Below, in pieces: positions 1 through 9,409 of a stretch of 64,000 nt of DNA. The translations under genes were made by a program, and so were the position numbers. The notes beneath the pieces were generated by a model that had not been told where the DNA came from, did not search any database, and saw only the letters and a program-made list of their open reading frames with translations. Source of the stretch: Prorocentrum cordatum (Eukaryota > Sar > Dinophyceae > Prorocentrales > Prorocentraceae); contig CAUYUJ010002067.1 of the NCBI GenBank assembly GCA_963575745.1, positions 1 to 64,000 of the forward strand, in the 5' to 3' direction. Position 1 is the stretch's first letter. Each line of letters starts with the position of its first letter.

Positions 1-62
1 CCTCCTTCTCCTCCTCCTCCTCCTCCGCCTCCTCCTCCTCCTCCTCCTCCTCCTCCTCCCCG
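1..62. repeat. (CTC)n microsatellite
   Basis: Near-perfect CTC/CCT trinucleotide tract at the window edge, so its full length is unknown. Between it and 232 there is only GC-rich sequence with no recognisable gene. Confidence 0.9.
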
Positions 63-232
63 AGGCGGGCGGAAGCGCGCCGTCTGGAGGCCTGCCGCCG
101 CGTGCCGAGGCACCGCGGCGGCAGGCCTCGGGTCGCGTCCGCGGGCGGGGCGCCGCGCGCGCGCGCCTCGGGCGCCGCTGCGGCGCAGCAGCGGCCGCGG
201 CCGCGCCCAAGCAGGATCGAAAGGGCCCAGCC

Positions 233-392
233 TTACGTCGGGCCTGTCCCTCTGCAGGGGGGATCTTCCAAAACAGTAAGAAAATAGTCTGGGGACTATT
301 TTTCGAGTATGTTTGGGCCTCTTTCGAATATTTTGTTGAATCTGTTTTATTCTTCGTCCCAAATCCCCCTGCGGGGGGACAGCCCGACCTCA
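233..392 (+). mobile_element. MITE family A, copy A1
   Basis: The left end reads TTACGTCGGGCCTGTCCCTC and the right end is its imperfect inverted complement, ending CAGCCCGACCTCA. The 8-bp sequence GCCCAGCC lies directly on both sides (225..232 and 393..400), which is a perfect target-site duplication. The AT-rich interior with 'tagtctgggga' is shared by the other A copies. At about 160 bp it has no coding capacity. Confidence 0.8.
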
Positions 393-404
393 GCCCAGCC
401 CCCC

Positions 405-590
405 TCGCGTCCTGCAGAGATCACGGCGGAAGGTGCTGCTGTCTTTTCGGCCTCCCGGGGCCCGCACCGGGCCCCAGGAACGTCAAAATGCGGCCCAGGA
501 TGAGAAATTGGTCCCGGGGAGTGGGTCGAGACATCTGGGGGACGACGGCACGAAAAGATCAGGAAGTCGGGGATCCGGGGTGGCCGATGC
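405..590 (+). mobile_element. MITE family B, degenerate copy
   Basis: The blocks 'cggcctcccggggcccgcaccgggcc' and 'tcccggggagtgggtcgaga', ordered as in family B, identify a diverged copy. Its ends are too degraded to define exactly. Confidence 0.5.
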
Positions 591-775
591 TTACAGTCGA
601 CCCGCACAGGAAGGATGGGCAACCTTTCCAAGGGTGCCCTTGCATCCTGGCCTCCTCGGCCCATCCGTGGCCACTTTCGCTGGCCGCGCCCCGCTCGAGA
701 AGCTTCGATCTGGGCGTCCAGGGCCCTGGCATCCTCATCACGCATCCTTAGGATATGGGCCCTGTCTTGCCTTCC

Positions 776-1168
776 CAGACATACGACGTCCTGATTTCTT
801 CAGGACGGCAACCCTGGAAGTCCCGACCCTTTCCCTGGGACTAGCTTTTTCGTCCTGAGCCATTGTTTTTCAGTCCCGAGGCCCGGCGAGGGCCCCGCCG
901 AGGCCGAAAACAGTCAAAAACCTCCCGCCCTGATCTTTTTTCGACGCGATCATGTTTAAGTCGGGCCTGTCCCCCTACAGGGTTTTTTTCAACAAAAAGT
1001 AAGACATACCCCACAAATAATCAAACAATAGTCCAAACATAGTCTGGGGACTATTTTTTGAAGATTGTTTGACCTTTTTGGAGTCTTTTGGGGGTATTTT
1101 TTTTTTTTTATTTTTTCGTTGAAAATCCCCCTGTAGGGGGACACGCCCGACATAAGATCATGTCTGGG
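776..1168 (+). mobile_element. MITE family B, copy B1, split by a family A insertion
   Basis: It starts with CCCAGACATACGACGTCCTG and ends with GATCATGTCTGGG, the family's inverted ends. The block 'cgaggcccggcgagggc' is the family core. The element is interrupted at 956..1155 by a family A copy. Removing that copy and one duplicated GATCATGT restores a normal B element of about 185 bp. Confidence 0.75.
956..1155 (+). mobile_element. MITE family A, copy A2, nested in B1
   Basis: The ends are TTAAGTCGGGCCTGTCCCCC and GGGGACACGCCCGACATAA. The perfect 8-bp duplication GATCATGT (948..955 and 1156..1163) belongs to the right end of family B, so A inserted into an existing B copy. Confidence 0.85.
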
Positions 1169-1384
1169 TTCAGGGGCAGCGGCAGGGGGGCGATGGGCTC
1201 CGAGGGGGAACGCATCGGCCCCCGGTCGCCCACTGGCCGCCGAGGGGGGCCTGATGGCCCCACTTTTCCCAGGGACCCACGGGCGCGCCGTCGGGGGCAT
1301 CATCCATCATCGGTTCGTCGGCGATGCCTCGTCGATCCCAGGTCGACGCCCCCCCCCCCCTCGTAGCCAGACCTCCTCGCGCTG

Positions 1385-1549
1385 TGAAAAATCACGGCGG
1401 GAGGTTTTTGCTAATTTGCGGCCTTTGGAGGCTCTTGCCGGGCCTCCGGACCGTCGAAAAACGGCCCAGGATGAAAAGCCGGCCCCGGGGAAGGGGTCCA
1501 GACCTCTCTAGGGTCGACGTCATGGAAAAATCATGACGTCGGGGGTTTG
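1385..1549 (+). mobile_element. MITE family B, subfamily with GTCGACGTCATGA end
   Basis: Starts 'aaaaatcacggcgggaggttt' and ends 'gtcgacgtcatggaaaaatcatgacgtcg', which is itself a small hairpin. The same subfamily occurs at 43624, 45852 and 46610. Confidence 0.6.
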
Positions 1550-2204
1550 GTCACCCAGTCCCCCCGAGCGTTCCCCCTCAAGGAGAGCAAGAGGCCGAGG
1601 CCTATCTTCTGCTGACGATGATCTTCCCTAGCCTAGAGTCGGGCATGATAGTCAAAAATAGTTAATTACCCTGGCTACGTACCCAACCCCTGCGCAAACG
1701 CGTGGCGCAAATAGTTTAGGATAATTTATGAAGGGGGGCGATGACGGAGCGAGGGTTACGTATGTCTGCAGACGGAATTCGGGAGACTCGCAGGACACTG
1801 GCTACAGGACAAGGACTTGATGAAGCCGATTAGTTACAATCCCTGAGCACTCCTAGCCACTTCGAAAGCCGGGACCTCATATCGCAGCCCCCGAGAGATG
1901 GCGAGGTCTAACTTGAGTCTGCGGCGAGGTCCCAGAAACAATAACAGTTCGAGGATGATGTGATCGAGGACCTGACAGCAACTCACAAGGCATGAAGGGC
2001 ATCTCGTGAGGAGCAAGCTGTTTCTCTCCCTTTTGTCCCCCTGCAAATGATGTGCAAAGCGCCTCGCGACCTCGCGAGCATCGCTGCGCGGGCAATGACG
2101 GGCAATGAGGATGATGATCGTATGTCAGGCGATACTTTTTGGCCCCGCCCCTTGCGATGGCCAAAGTGGCTCGCTACCCCGCCCCTGCGCTGCGGGTCCG
2201 GACG
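1550..2204. other. Unique-looking sequence with no recognised gene
   Basis: I see no convincing coding frame here. From about 1860 the sequence becomes a degenerate version of the 102-bp unit that forms the array downstream ('atatcgcagcccccgagagatggcgaggtctaa'). Confidence 0.4.
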
Positions 2205-3105
2205 GGACAAGCCTGAATCTGCCGCGATTACCCTCTATGCTGGACCCCCCAGCAGGCCTCGAAACTGGCGACAGTTTCACAGATCGCAGCCCCCAGGGAT
2301 GGCGAGGTCTAATTCGAATCTGCCGCGATTACCCTCTATGCAGGACCCCCCAGCAGGCCTCGAAAGTGGCGACAGTTTCACAGATCGCAGCCCCCCAGGG
2401 ATAGCGAGGTCTAATATGAATCTGCCGCAATTACCCTTCATGCCGGACCCCCCAGCAGGCCTCGAAAGTGGCGACAGTTTCACAGATCGCAACCCCCCAG
2501 AGATGGCGAGGTCTAGTTTGAATCTGCCGCGATTAACCTTTATGCTGGACCCCCCAGCAGGCCTCGAAAGTGGCGACAGTTTCACAGATCGCAGCCCCAG
2601 GGATGGCGAGGTCAACTTTGAATCTGCCGCGATTACCCTCTATGCCGGACCCCCCAGCAGGCCTCGAAAGTGGCGACAGTTTCACAGATCGCATCCCCCC
2701 AGGGATGGCGAGGTCTAATTTGAATCTGCCGCGATTACCCTCTATGCTGGACCCCCCAGCAGGCCTCGAAAGTGGCGACAGTTTCACAGATCGCAGCCCC
2801 CCAGGGAGGGCGAGGTCTAATTTGGATCTGCCGCGATTACCCTCTATGCTGGACCCCCCAGCAGGCCTCGAAAGTGGCGACAGTTTCACAGATCGCAGCC
2901 CCCCCCCCCAGGGATGGCGAGGTCTAATTTGAATCTGCCGCGATTACCCTCTATGCTGAGCCCCCCAGCAGGCCTCGAAAGTGGCGACAGTTTCACAGAT
3001 CGCAGCCCCCCAGGAATGGCGAGGTCTAATTTGGATCTGCCGCGATTACCCTCTATGCTGGACCCCCCAGCAGGCCTCGAAACTGGCGACAGTTTCACAG
3101 CCCCC
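2205..3105. repeat. Tandem array of 102-bp units (array R1)
   Basis: The anchor AGCAGGCCTCGAAA recurs at about 2251, 2352, 2454, 2556, 2656, 2758, 2860, 2967 and 3069. That gives nine units of 100-107 bp. Each contains 'tggcgacagtttcacagatc' and 'gatggcgaggtctaattt'. Both strands stay open only because unit length and composition avoid stops; the frames change between units, so this is not a repeat protein. A diverged relative lies at 34060..34780. Confidence 0.9.
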
Positions 3106-3209
3106 CGCAGGCAAGACAGAAAGAGGCAGGAAAGAGGCGGGAGGCGGGAGGAGGAAGGACGCGACCACACTGCTCTATTCAAAACGAATACCCAACCAAG
3201 GAGGGTTGG

Positions 3210-3334
3210 GAAATAATAGTCTGGGGAAGATTTGTTTTGTTATTTTCGACCATTTGGGAGTATTTTGTTGGCCACTTTTTATTTGTCGTCCAAAATCCCC
3301 ATGTAGGAGGACACGCCCGATCTCGGCGCTGGGG
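3210..3334 (+). mobile_element. MITE family A, 5'-truncated copy
   Basis: It retains 'aatagtctgggga', 'tcgtccaaaatcccc' and the right end GGACACGCCCGA, but lacks the TTAAGTCGGG left end. Confidence 0.6.
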
Positions 3335-3426
3335 TGTGGGAGGCACCTGTCAGGGTCCGCTTCGCTGCAGACGTCTGCAGCTGCTGAGGCCCAGCCGGCC
3401 GTTCGGAAATCCGACCTGCAGAGGTA

Positions 3427-3573
3427 CCCAGACATCGGGGGCCTCGAAAAAATCGAGACGGAGATCTTTCGTCGTTTTCGGCCTCGCGGGGCCCTCGCCG
3501 GGCCTCGGGGAAGTGGTCGGGAGGTCGGGGGCCCGTGTCTCGAAAAGATCGAGACGTCGGATGCCTGGGTAGG
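3427..3573 (+). mobile_element. MITE family B, internally deleted copy
   Basis: Ends are ACCCAGACATCGG and CGGATGCCTGGGT. It carries the 'cgagacg' subfamily sequence and the 'ctcgccgggcctcgggg' core, with a short internal deletion. Confidence 0.65.
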
Positions 3574-3929
3574 GTCATGATGGGGTCGCCCGCTTTCTCG
3601 GGCCGAACGAAAGGGGGGGATTGGGAAAGGGGGGGTTACGAAATTTGCTGCATGCAGCTGGTTTCTGCCCCGCCGCCGGGCCCATTCCTCGATACATGGG
3701 CGCCTCCCGGAGTCGGGAGGCGCCAGGAAAGTCAGCTACGAGAGCTGATTCTCAAACCCCCCCTTTGCTATCCCCCCCTTTCGCCCGGCCCGACTTTCGG
3801 ATGGTGACGGGAGGTCCTCTTGATAAAAGGTGGTTTCGGCGCTTTTGCTCTGCCCGTCATCCGCCGAGCCTCCTCGCCAGCCTGCGTCCTTCCCTGCGTG
3901 CCTGCTTCGGCCGCGCGCAGGGGGCGGTA

Positions 3930-4094
3930 CAGTCGGGCCCGTGGAGCTCGTTGGGGCAGGGCTCGGTGTTCCTGAACCGTTTTACAGCTCGTCTGAGGTT
4001 CTCCTTAGGTCTTCGATGGGACATCAAAGCTTAACCCATGAAGAAAAGGGGCCTCGTTCCTTATTCAGGGTTCCCGATGGCAGCGTTTCGACTG
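3930..4094 (+). mobile_element. MITE family D, copy D1 (TA-flanked)
   Basis: Runs from CAGTCGGGC to TTTCGACTG with TA immediately outside each end. The interior contains 'ggggcctcgttccttattcagggttcc', also found in the copies at 20578, 60970 and 62951. A TA duplication fits a Tc1/mariner-like mobiliser; this is inference. Confidence 0.7.
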
Positions 4095-4095
4095 T

Positions 4096-4195
4096 ATGGG
4101 GGAGAGGGGAGGGCTTCTCAGAAGCACCCCCGCTCAGAGGGCGCGGGCCCTGTCTGCAGATGTAGGGCTAGCGTTGCCTCGGCCGCGCGCGGAGG
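4096..4195 (+). mobile_element. MITE family G fragment
   Basis: 'gagggcttctcagaagcacccc' and 'ggcgcgggccctgtctgcagatgtagggc' match the G elements at 19765, 29604, 59395 and 60413. The 3' half is missing. Confidence 0.5.
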
Positions 4196-4283
4196 GCGGT
4201 ATAGGGGGACGATTGTTCGAGTATTGTTTGCCAGTGTTGCATATTCTCTAACTTTTTTTAAATGTTGTTCAACATCAGGCGGG

Positions 4284-4454
4284 AACTAACACACAGATTC
4301 CCCAGAAGATATGGGAAAATATGGGAATTGGGGGGAAGACAAAAACTCAGAGAACATGGGAAACTGTAGGGAATCATGTTATTCGTGTGGATTTATTTGT
4401 GTGTTCCAGGGCCGCTTCACAAAAGTCCTTCTGTAGGGGGACATGCCCGACCTA
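4284..4454 (+). mobile_element. Repeat family K followed by a family A right-end fragment
   Basis: 4284..4415 carries the K signature: 'cagattccccag', repeated 'atatgggaa', then 'atttatttgtgtgt'. 4421..4454 is an isolated right end of family A ('ctgtagggggacatgcccgacctaa'). Confidence 0.55.
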
Positions 4455-4696
4455 AGGTTAGGACGAGGAGAAGTCCGTACCAGAGCGTTCCCGGAACGCT
4501 CTCGGAGCGTTCTGGAACGCTTTGAGAAGGCCGCGGCGCCCGAGACATCCTCTAGAGCCGCCAGATCTCAGAGGTTCCTTGATTGTCCTTGTGAGGAGTT
4601 TTCCTCGTCCTGGTTTCGTCTCCCCCCCCCCCTTACGGGCCTTGGGACTTGGAAGGTTCACGGTGTTGCCGTGTTCCCGGGATCCACCACCACCAC

Positions 4697-4706
4697 TTGG
4701 CTCAAG
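4697..4706 (+). promoter_or_regulatory. Possible truncated spliced-leader relic upstream of the LPMO-like gene
   Basis: TTGGCTCAAG equals the last ten bases of the dinoflagellate spliced leader and lies 69 bases before the chosen start codon at 4776, on the same strand. Ten bases could match by chance; the position is what makes it notable. Confidence 0.35.
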
Positions 4707-4775
4707 GCAGTTGAGGTTGGCCCGAAGGCTGCACGGGGCCCGCTTCCCCGCAGAAGGCTGGCATATCTCGAGGCG

Positions 4776-5212
4776 ATGCGGAGCTTCCAGAGCCTCGCTG
4801 CCCTGGCCGCGGCGGCGCTCCCCTCGGGGTGCCGTGCGCACTGGCGCCTGACGAAACCGGTGCCGCGGTCGGGGGGGTCTACGAGAACGACCCGCTGCCG
4901 CCCAGGGCGAACACGCAGGAGCAGTGGGTCTGCCGGCACGCGCAGCCGAACCCGGCCGTGCAGCGCCCGACCCTCGTGGCCGGCAGCACCACCGGCATCG
5001 TCTGCGGCACGGGGGCCATCGGCCACGCCGGGGACTGTGCGGTCTACGTCTCCTACGATCTGGGCAGGTCGCGGGCTGCCATGCGGTGGGTGAAGATCGC
5101 CAACCTGCCCGACTGCAGGAGCCAGATCAACCAGAACGTCCCCATCGCCGTGCCCGGCGAGCTGCCCGCGGGCAACGCCGTCCTCCGCTGGGACCAGTAC
5201 GCGCTCCACCTT
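4776..5212 (+). CDS. Secreted LPMO-like / chitin-binding type 4-like protein, exon 1
   Basis: The start at 4776 opens a signal peptide of about 22 residues (MRSFQSLAALAAAALPSGCRA). A His-Trp follows directly. Known copper-dependent lytic polysaccharide monooxygenases expose such an N-terminal His after signal cleavage to bind copper. The continuing sequence (VYENDPLPP, GHAGDCAVYVSYD, MRWVKIANLPDC, AVLRWDQYALH) resembles the beta-sandwich core of these secreted polysaccharide-binding or oxidising proteins. The reading frame changes at a run of seven G near 4870, so the signal peptide and the rest lie in different frames: either an assembly indel or a real lesion. The 3' end near 5212 is approximate because I could not settle the splice donor. 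I am fairly sure of a secreted Cys-rich protein and less sure of the LPMO class. Confidence 0.55.
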
Positions 5213-5762
5213 GGAATCCAGTGCCCCTCTGTTGTGAGGCAGTTCTATAGGAGGGGGGTACAGAGGGCAGGGTGTTTACACAGTTGGGAGGAATCAGTGA
5301 ATTCAGCATGGGGCGGGCTTGAAGTGCCTCGAAAATACGCGCACCCCAACCGTCAGCATCTGGTATACATGTGGATCACATTTATGGTGTTTTCCGTCGT
5401 CCTCCTCCTCCTTGCTCCCTCGTCCTCCTGTCTCGCCCCCTGGACGGGGGTCGAAGCGTCCGCGGCTCGGGCGGGAGAGCGCCCATTGCCCCCCCTTGCT
5501 CCCCGTTTCGTTTTTTTCTTTGCCTCCCCGCTCCATCATCCGTCGATTCACCTCGTCCTCCCTCCTTGCTCGAAGGCAAGCGAGGTCCCTGGAGCCGCGT
5601 GCCCGCGTTGGCGTTATACCGCCCGTTCGATGTCCGAGCACAGCGACGTAACCAAGTAGAGGGTGCCAAAGCAAGTTGTCGGGGAGCACTTCAAGCGTCG
5701 ACGGCTGCGGCCGCCAAACACAAACGCATCGCGAGGTCTCGAACGTCCCCCCCTTTCTCGAG
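5213..5762 (+). other. Intron of the LPMO-like gene (approximate)
   Basis: Protein similarity stops after RWDQYALH and resumes at WFIQCADVTI. The acceptor is probably the pyrimidine-rich CCCCCCTTTCTCGAG ending at 5762. The donor is unresolved. The interval contains pyrimidine-rich tracts but no recognised mobile element. Confidence 0.5.
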
Positions 5763-6386
5763 TGGTTCATCCAGTGCGCCGACGTCACCATCGCCTCCTC
5801 GTCGACGCGCAGCTGGGAGACCTTCAACACCTTCAGCATCATCGACAACAGCGGAACGCCTGCCTACCCCTCCAGCGTCAGCAGCTACCGCAGCCCCTAC
5901 GTGCCCGGCCAGTCGGCCCCTGGGGAGCCTGGCTTCTGGATGACGGGCCCGGCCTGCGTCAACGCCTCGCTGAACCAGTGCGCCCTGGCCGCCGTCGGCA
6001 CCAAGGGGTACACGGGCTTTGGGGGCGAGGGCGTCCCGGCGGCCTCGCCCGCGCCCGCCGCCCCCGCCCCGTCGCCAGCGCCGGCCGCGCCGCTGCCGCC
6101 GGCAGGCGACGCCATGTGCTGCTACGACGCGGGCTGCGCTGGGTACGGCACATCCCTCTGCAGCGGGGCAGGCACGTGGTGCTCCGGGTCGGGGGAGGCC
6201 TGCCAGAGATGCGGGGGCTCGCTGTGCGCCGACCCGGCGGGCGCCGCCCCGGCGCCACCCTCGCCGGCAGCGGCGCCCTCGCCGGCGGCGGCGCCCTCGA
6301 CGGCGCCGTCGCCGGCGGCCGCGGAGGGGGCCCAGTGCTGCTACGCGGGGGGGTGCGCCTCCTACGGCACGCCCTTCTGCAATCTG
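5763..6386 (+). CDS. LPMO-like secreted protein, exon 2 with Cys-rich repeats
   Basis: It continues the exon 1 fold with WFIQCADVTI, then an Ala-Pro-Ser linker. Next come Cys-rich modules, CCYDAGCAGYGTSLC...WCSGSGEACQRCGGSLC and a second starting CCYAGGCASYGTPFC. These alternate with more Ala-Pro linkers, the architecture of secreted carbohydrate-active proteins. The second module breaks off at about 6386, so an exon 3 is expected downstream but I could not place it. The shadow minus-strand frame over the same bases is Arg/Pro-rich and not a gene. Paired with the upstream exon, the likely role is extracellular or cell-wall polysaccharide binding or cleavage. Confidence 0.6.
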
Positions 6387-6900
6387 GGTCGGGTCGGAGG
6401 GGTTCGGCCAGGGGGGTCGCGCCAGGCCGAGGGCGTGGAAGTTCCTGCACAGGCCGGAGGGGCTCGGCGAGCACGCCCTCCTGCAGCTCGGCGTGGATTT
6501 CTGCGGGGCGGCGGGGGCGCGCGGCGGCAGGGCCTCCGGCGGCCGCGGCGAGCACAGCGCAGCGCGGAGCGTGGCTGGCCGTCGGGGCGGTTTCCGCGAT
6601 CTTTCTCTGGCGGTAGCTTGAAACGTCGTGTAGGCCACCCAATCCATGCGCCCCGCGGGCCGACCGAGCGCGGCCCGCTCTGCCCCTTCGACGCGCCGGG
6701 CGCGTCGGCCTCTCGCGCCTCGCTCTTTTGTCCTTCGGCTCGCGCCCGCCGTGGCGCCGTGCCTCCGCCTCCAGCCTTGCCTCGGGCACCCGTGCGGCCG
6801 CACCCACGGTCGGCCGGCCCCCGGGGCCCCGCTCGCGCGCGCGGCGGCGGCGCTACAGCCTCCCGCCGCGGCGCGCCCGAGCCACGTACAGTGAAGCCAC
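6387..6900. other. GC-rich region downstream of the Cys-rich exon
   Basis: A short plus-strand stretch near 6435..6515 (WKFLHRPEGLGEHALLQLGVDFC) looks protein-like and could be another exon, but there is no clear splice context. Nothing else here is supported. Confidence 0.25.
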
Positions 6901-6940
6901 ACGCGCGCGCACCGGCTGCGGCAGGAAAACAAAAAACAAT

Positions 6941-7187
6941 TCCACCACCACCACCACCATAAGTTGGAGAGGGGAAGGGATGACGAGGAGGTTGAGGACG
7001 AAGAGGAGGACGAGGAGGAGGAGGACGAAGAGGAGGGGGAAGAGGAGGGGGAAGAGGAGGAGGAGGAGGAGGAGAAGGAGGAGGAGGAGGAGGAGGAGGA
7101 GGAGGGGAGGGAGGGAGGGGGAGGAGAGGAGGAGCAGGAGGAGGAGGAGGACCCCCTCCCCCTCCAACTTGTGGTGGTGGTGGAAAG
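6941..7187 (+). mobile_element. MITE family F, copy F1, with internal (GGA)n core
   Basis: The left end is CCACCACCACCACCATAAGT-TGGAG and the right end is its inverted complement, CTCCAACTTGTGGTGGTGG. Between them lies a (GGA/GAG)n microsatellite of about 160 bp. The same arrangement occurs at 32650 and 57640. Confidence 0.75.
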
Positions 7188-7271
7188 CAGGCCCATCAGT
7201 TTCCTCCTATCCTGAGGAGTGCTTGATCGCAGACGCGACCTGGGGGCCCGCCCCGCTCCCTCCTCCCAGGA

Positions 7272-7640
7272 TTAAGTCGGGCCTGCCCCCCTACACGCCG
7301 GTCGTTGAAAGTACGTATTTTTGGATTCCCAGGTCCCAATCTATTTCAAGCGCCTTCCTACTTCAAGAATCGGCATGCTTTTGCGATGTTTTGTTATTAT
7401 GTGGGAGATCCTGGACCCAATCTACTATATCCGCCTTCCTACTTCATGTTTCTACCTACTTCTTCCGACCGACGTCTACAGGGGGATTGTGGACGAAAAA
7501 TGGAAAATAGTCAAACAATACACCCAAAAGGCTCAACAATAGTCCCCAGACTTTTTTGCTGATCCTATTTTGGAATCTTTGTCCAGTATCCTGAGTTTGT
7601 CGTCGAGCATTTCTCTGTATGGGGGGACACGCCGCGTGAC
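7272..7640 (-). mobile_element. MITE family A copy with an internal insertion
   Basis: One end is TTAAGTCGGGCCTGCCCCCC (7272). The other A-type sequence resumes at 7478 (CTACAGGGGGATTGTGGACG) and ends near GGGGACACGCCGCGTGACCT. The 170 bp between them holds two tandem copies of a 70-bp sequence ('cgccttcctacttca'). Confidence 0.55.
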
Positions 7641-7924
7641 CTGATCCCAGGAGGAGGAGGAGCGAGGACAAGGGAAGTGTGTGTGGGGGAGCAGCTGGAG
7701 CTCCTGCCCCCGCCCTTCGTTCCCCCCACGTTCCGCCAGCGGCCGGCCCCTCGGCGCCGCCCGCGCCCGCAGCCGTGTCGGGCCCCAGGTCGTGAGCGCG
7801 CGGTCCCGCCCCCTCACTTCACGGATGGGCGGGGGCGCGAAGCGCGAAGCGGGGCGAAGCGTAGGAGGAACCTCCTCCTCGTCCTCCTCCTCTCCTTTGG
7901 CCCCCCGTCCTCCCCCCCTCTATA

Positions 7925-8086
7925 CACCTTAGGCGATGCTTAAGAAAACCTAAGTTTTCGTCCAGAGTCTCGATTATTCTTAATTTTCCAATGTAAATCC
8001 CAAGATTTTGATAGAAGTTCTGGGTTTTATTCAATTTCTGAGACTGAATTTCTTAACCCATGATTTCTTGAGCATTTCGCAGGGTG
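7925..8086. mobile_element. MITE family H, copy H1
   Basis: The ends are CACCTTAGGCGATGCTTAAG and its inverted partner CTTGAGCATTTCGCAGGGTG, each flanked outside by TATA. The AT-rich interior of about 160 bp is shared with 15481..15645. A TA-type duplication is the simplest reading. Confidence 0.75.
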
Positions 8087-8239
8087 TATATCCTTCTCTT
8101 CCTCCGCTTGCTTTTTGTCCTGCTCATTTTGCCCCCCGCTGCTCGCCGAGCTCGCCCCCCCCTTTACGCACGACCGCTCAGTTCGGTTTTGAGCGCTTTC
8201 GCCACACTCGCAGGTGCAGTTCGTGATGCGGCCCGCCCC

Positions 8240-9010
8240 AGGCGGTCGTGCTGCACATCGCCTCTTCCTCCTCCACCGCTCTCCGTCCTCCACACTTCCC
8301 TTCTTCCTCACCATCACTTCCTTCTCCGCTCTCCATCCCTCCCTTCTTCCTCACTTCTCCTTCCTCCTCCTCGTCTCCTCACCGGCCTTTTTCTCCTCGT
8401 CTCCGCTCTCCATCTCTTCCTTCTTCCTCACCGTCCTCCACCACTCTCCATCCTCCCTCCTGACCCTGACCCTGACCGCGCCGGAGTGGATGGGGGGGAA
8501 GGAAGCGAGGGCGGGTGCGAGGGGGGGGAGGAGGCGCATGATGAGCAGGAGAGGTGGCAGGAGGAGAAACAGCCAGAGGCTGAGGAGGATGAAAAGGGGG
8601 GGGGAAAGGTGCCGGATGGAGGGGACGGGACAACCAGGAGGGGATGAAAAGAAGGAGGAGGATGGGGAGGGGATGGGAGGGGGGGAAGTAGCAGGACGAA
8701 GACGAGTCGGAGGAGGCGACCCAGGAGGGGAGCGAAGGTGGAATCGTTTCGGGGGGCGCCAGCTGTCTACCTGTCATCCTGCTTCCTCGTCCCCCCTTTC
8801 TCTTGCGTAGGCCCCAAGCCCCCCCCCCATCCTCTTGGAGAGTTTCCCCCAGAGGAGAAGGAGGAGTAAGGAGGAGGAGGAGGTGGAGGAGGAGCAGGAG
8901 GTGGAGGAGGAGGAGGAGGAGGAGGGGGAAGAGGAGGGGGAGGTGGAGGAGGAGGAGGAGGAGGAGGAGGAGGAAGAGGAGGAGGAGGAGGAGGAGGAGA
9001 AGGAGGTGGC
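8240..9010. repeat. Pyrimidine/purine-rich tract and (GGA)n microsatellite
   Basis: 8240..8470 is imperfect CTTC/CTCC sequence, 8500..8740 is purine-rich, and 8850..9010 is a GGA/GGT microsatellite. Long open frames on both strands are low-complexity (runs of L, P, S or R) and are not genes. Confidence 0.85.
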
Positions 9011-9204
9011 GTGACGCGCGGCCCAGTTTTCCCCGGAGGCCCACCCGGGCAGGGTAGCATCTCGCTCACTGGAGCGGTCATGCCACCGACCGGGGCCCCA
9101 GCTGGCCCGGCCACCGGCCACAGCACAGCGCTTGATCGTGGCGGCACGGCATTGTGGTGGGCGACCTCCCGACACCAGCCTAGTCATCATCATGCCTCAG
9201 GGGG

Positions 9205-9305
9205 GGAACCACACACAGACACAACGCATCGTCGATTCCCAAGAGAATATAAGAAAACATGGGGAGGGGGGGGAAAGACGAGGACCCAGCATATATACAT
9301 ATAAC
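9205..9305 (+). mobile_element. Repeat family K, partial copy
   Basis: 'cacacacagacacaacgcatcgtcgattccc' followed by 'aagaaaacatgggg' matches the K copies at 13735, 30840 and 31950. The right half is missing. Confidence 0.5.
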
Positions 9306-9409
9306 GGCGCACCGGGTCCGGGGGCCCGGGGCCGGGACCTCGACCGCAAATGTGCACTCCGGGGGCCCCGGAGGCTCGTCGGGGCTTGCCGGAGGCCTCC
9401 CCGGTCAGA

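Noticed and set aside
5691-7196. Minus-strand frame of 501 codons over the Cys-rich exon
   Set aside because: Shadow of the plus-strand LPMO-like exon and a GGA tract; Arg/Ala/Ser-rich without motifs.
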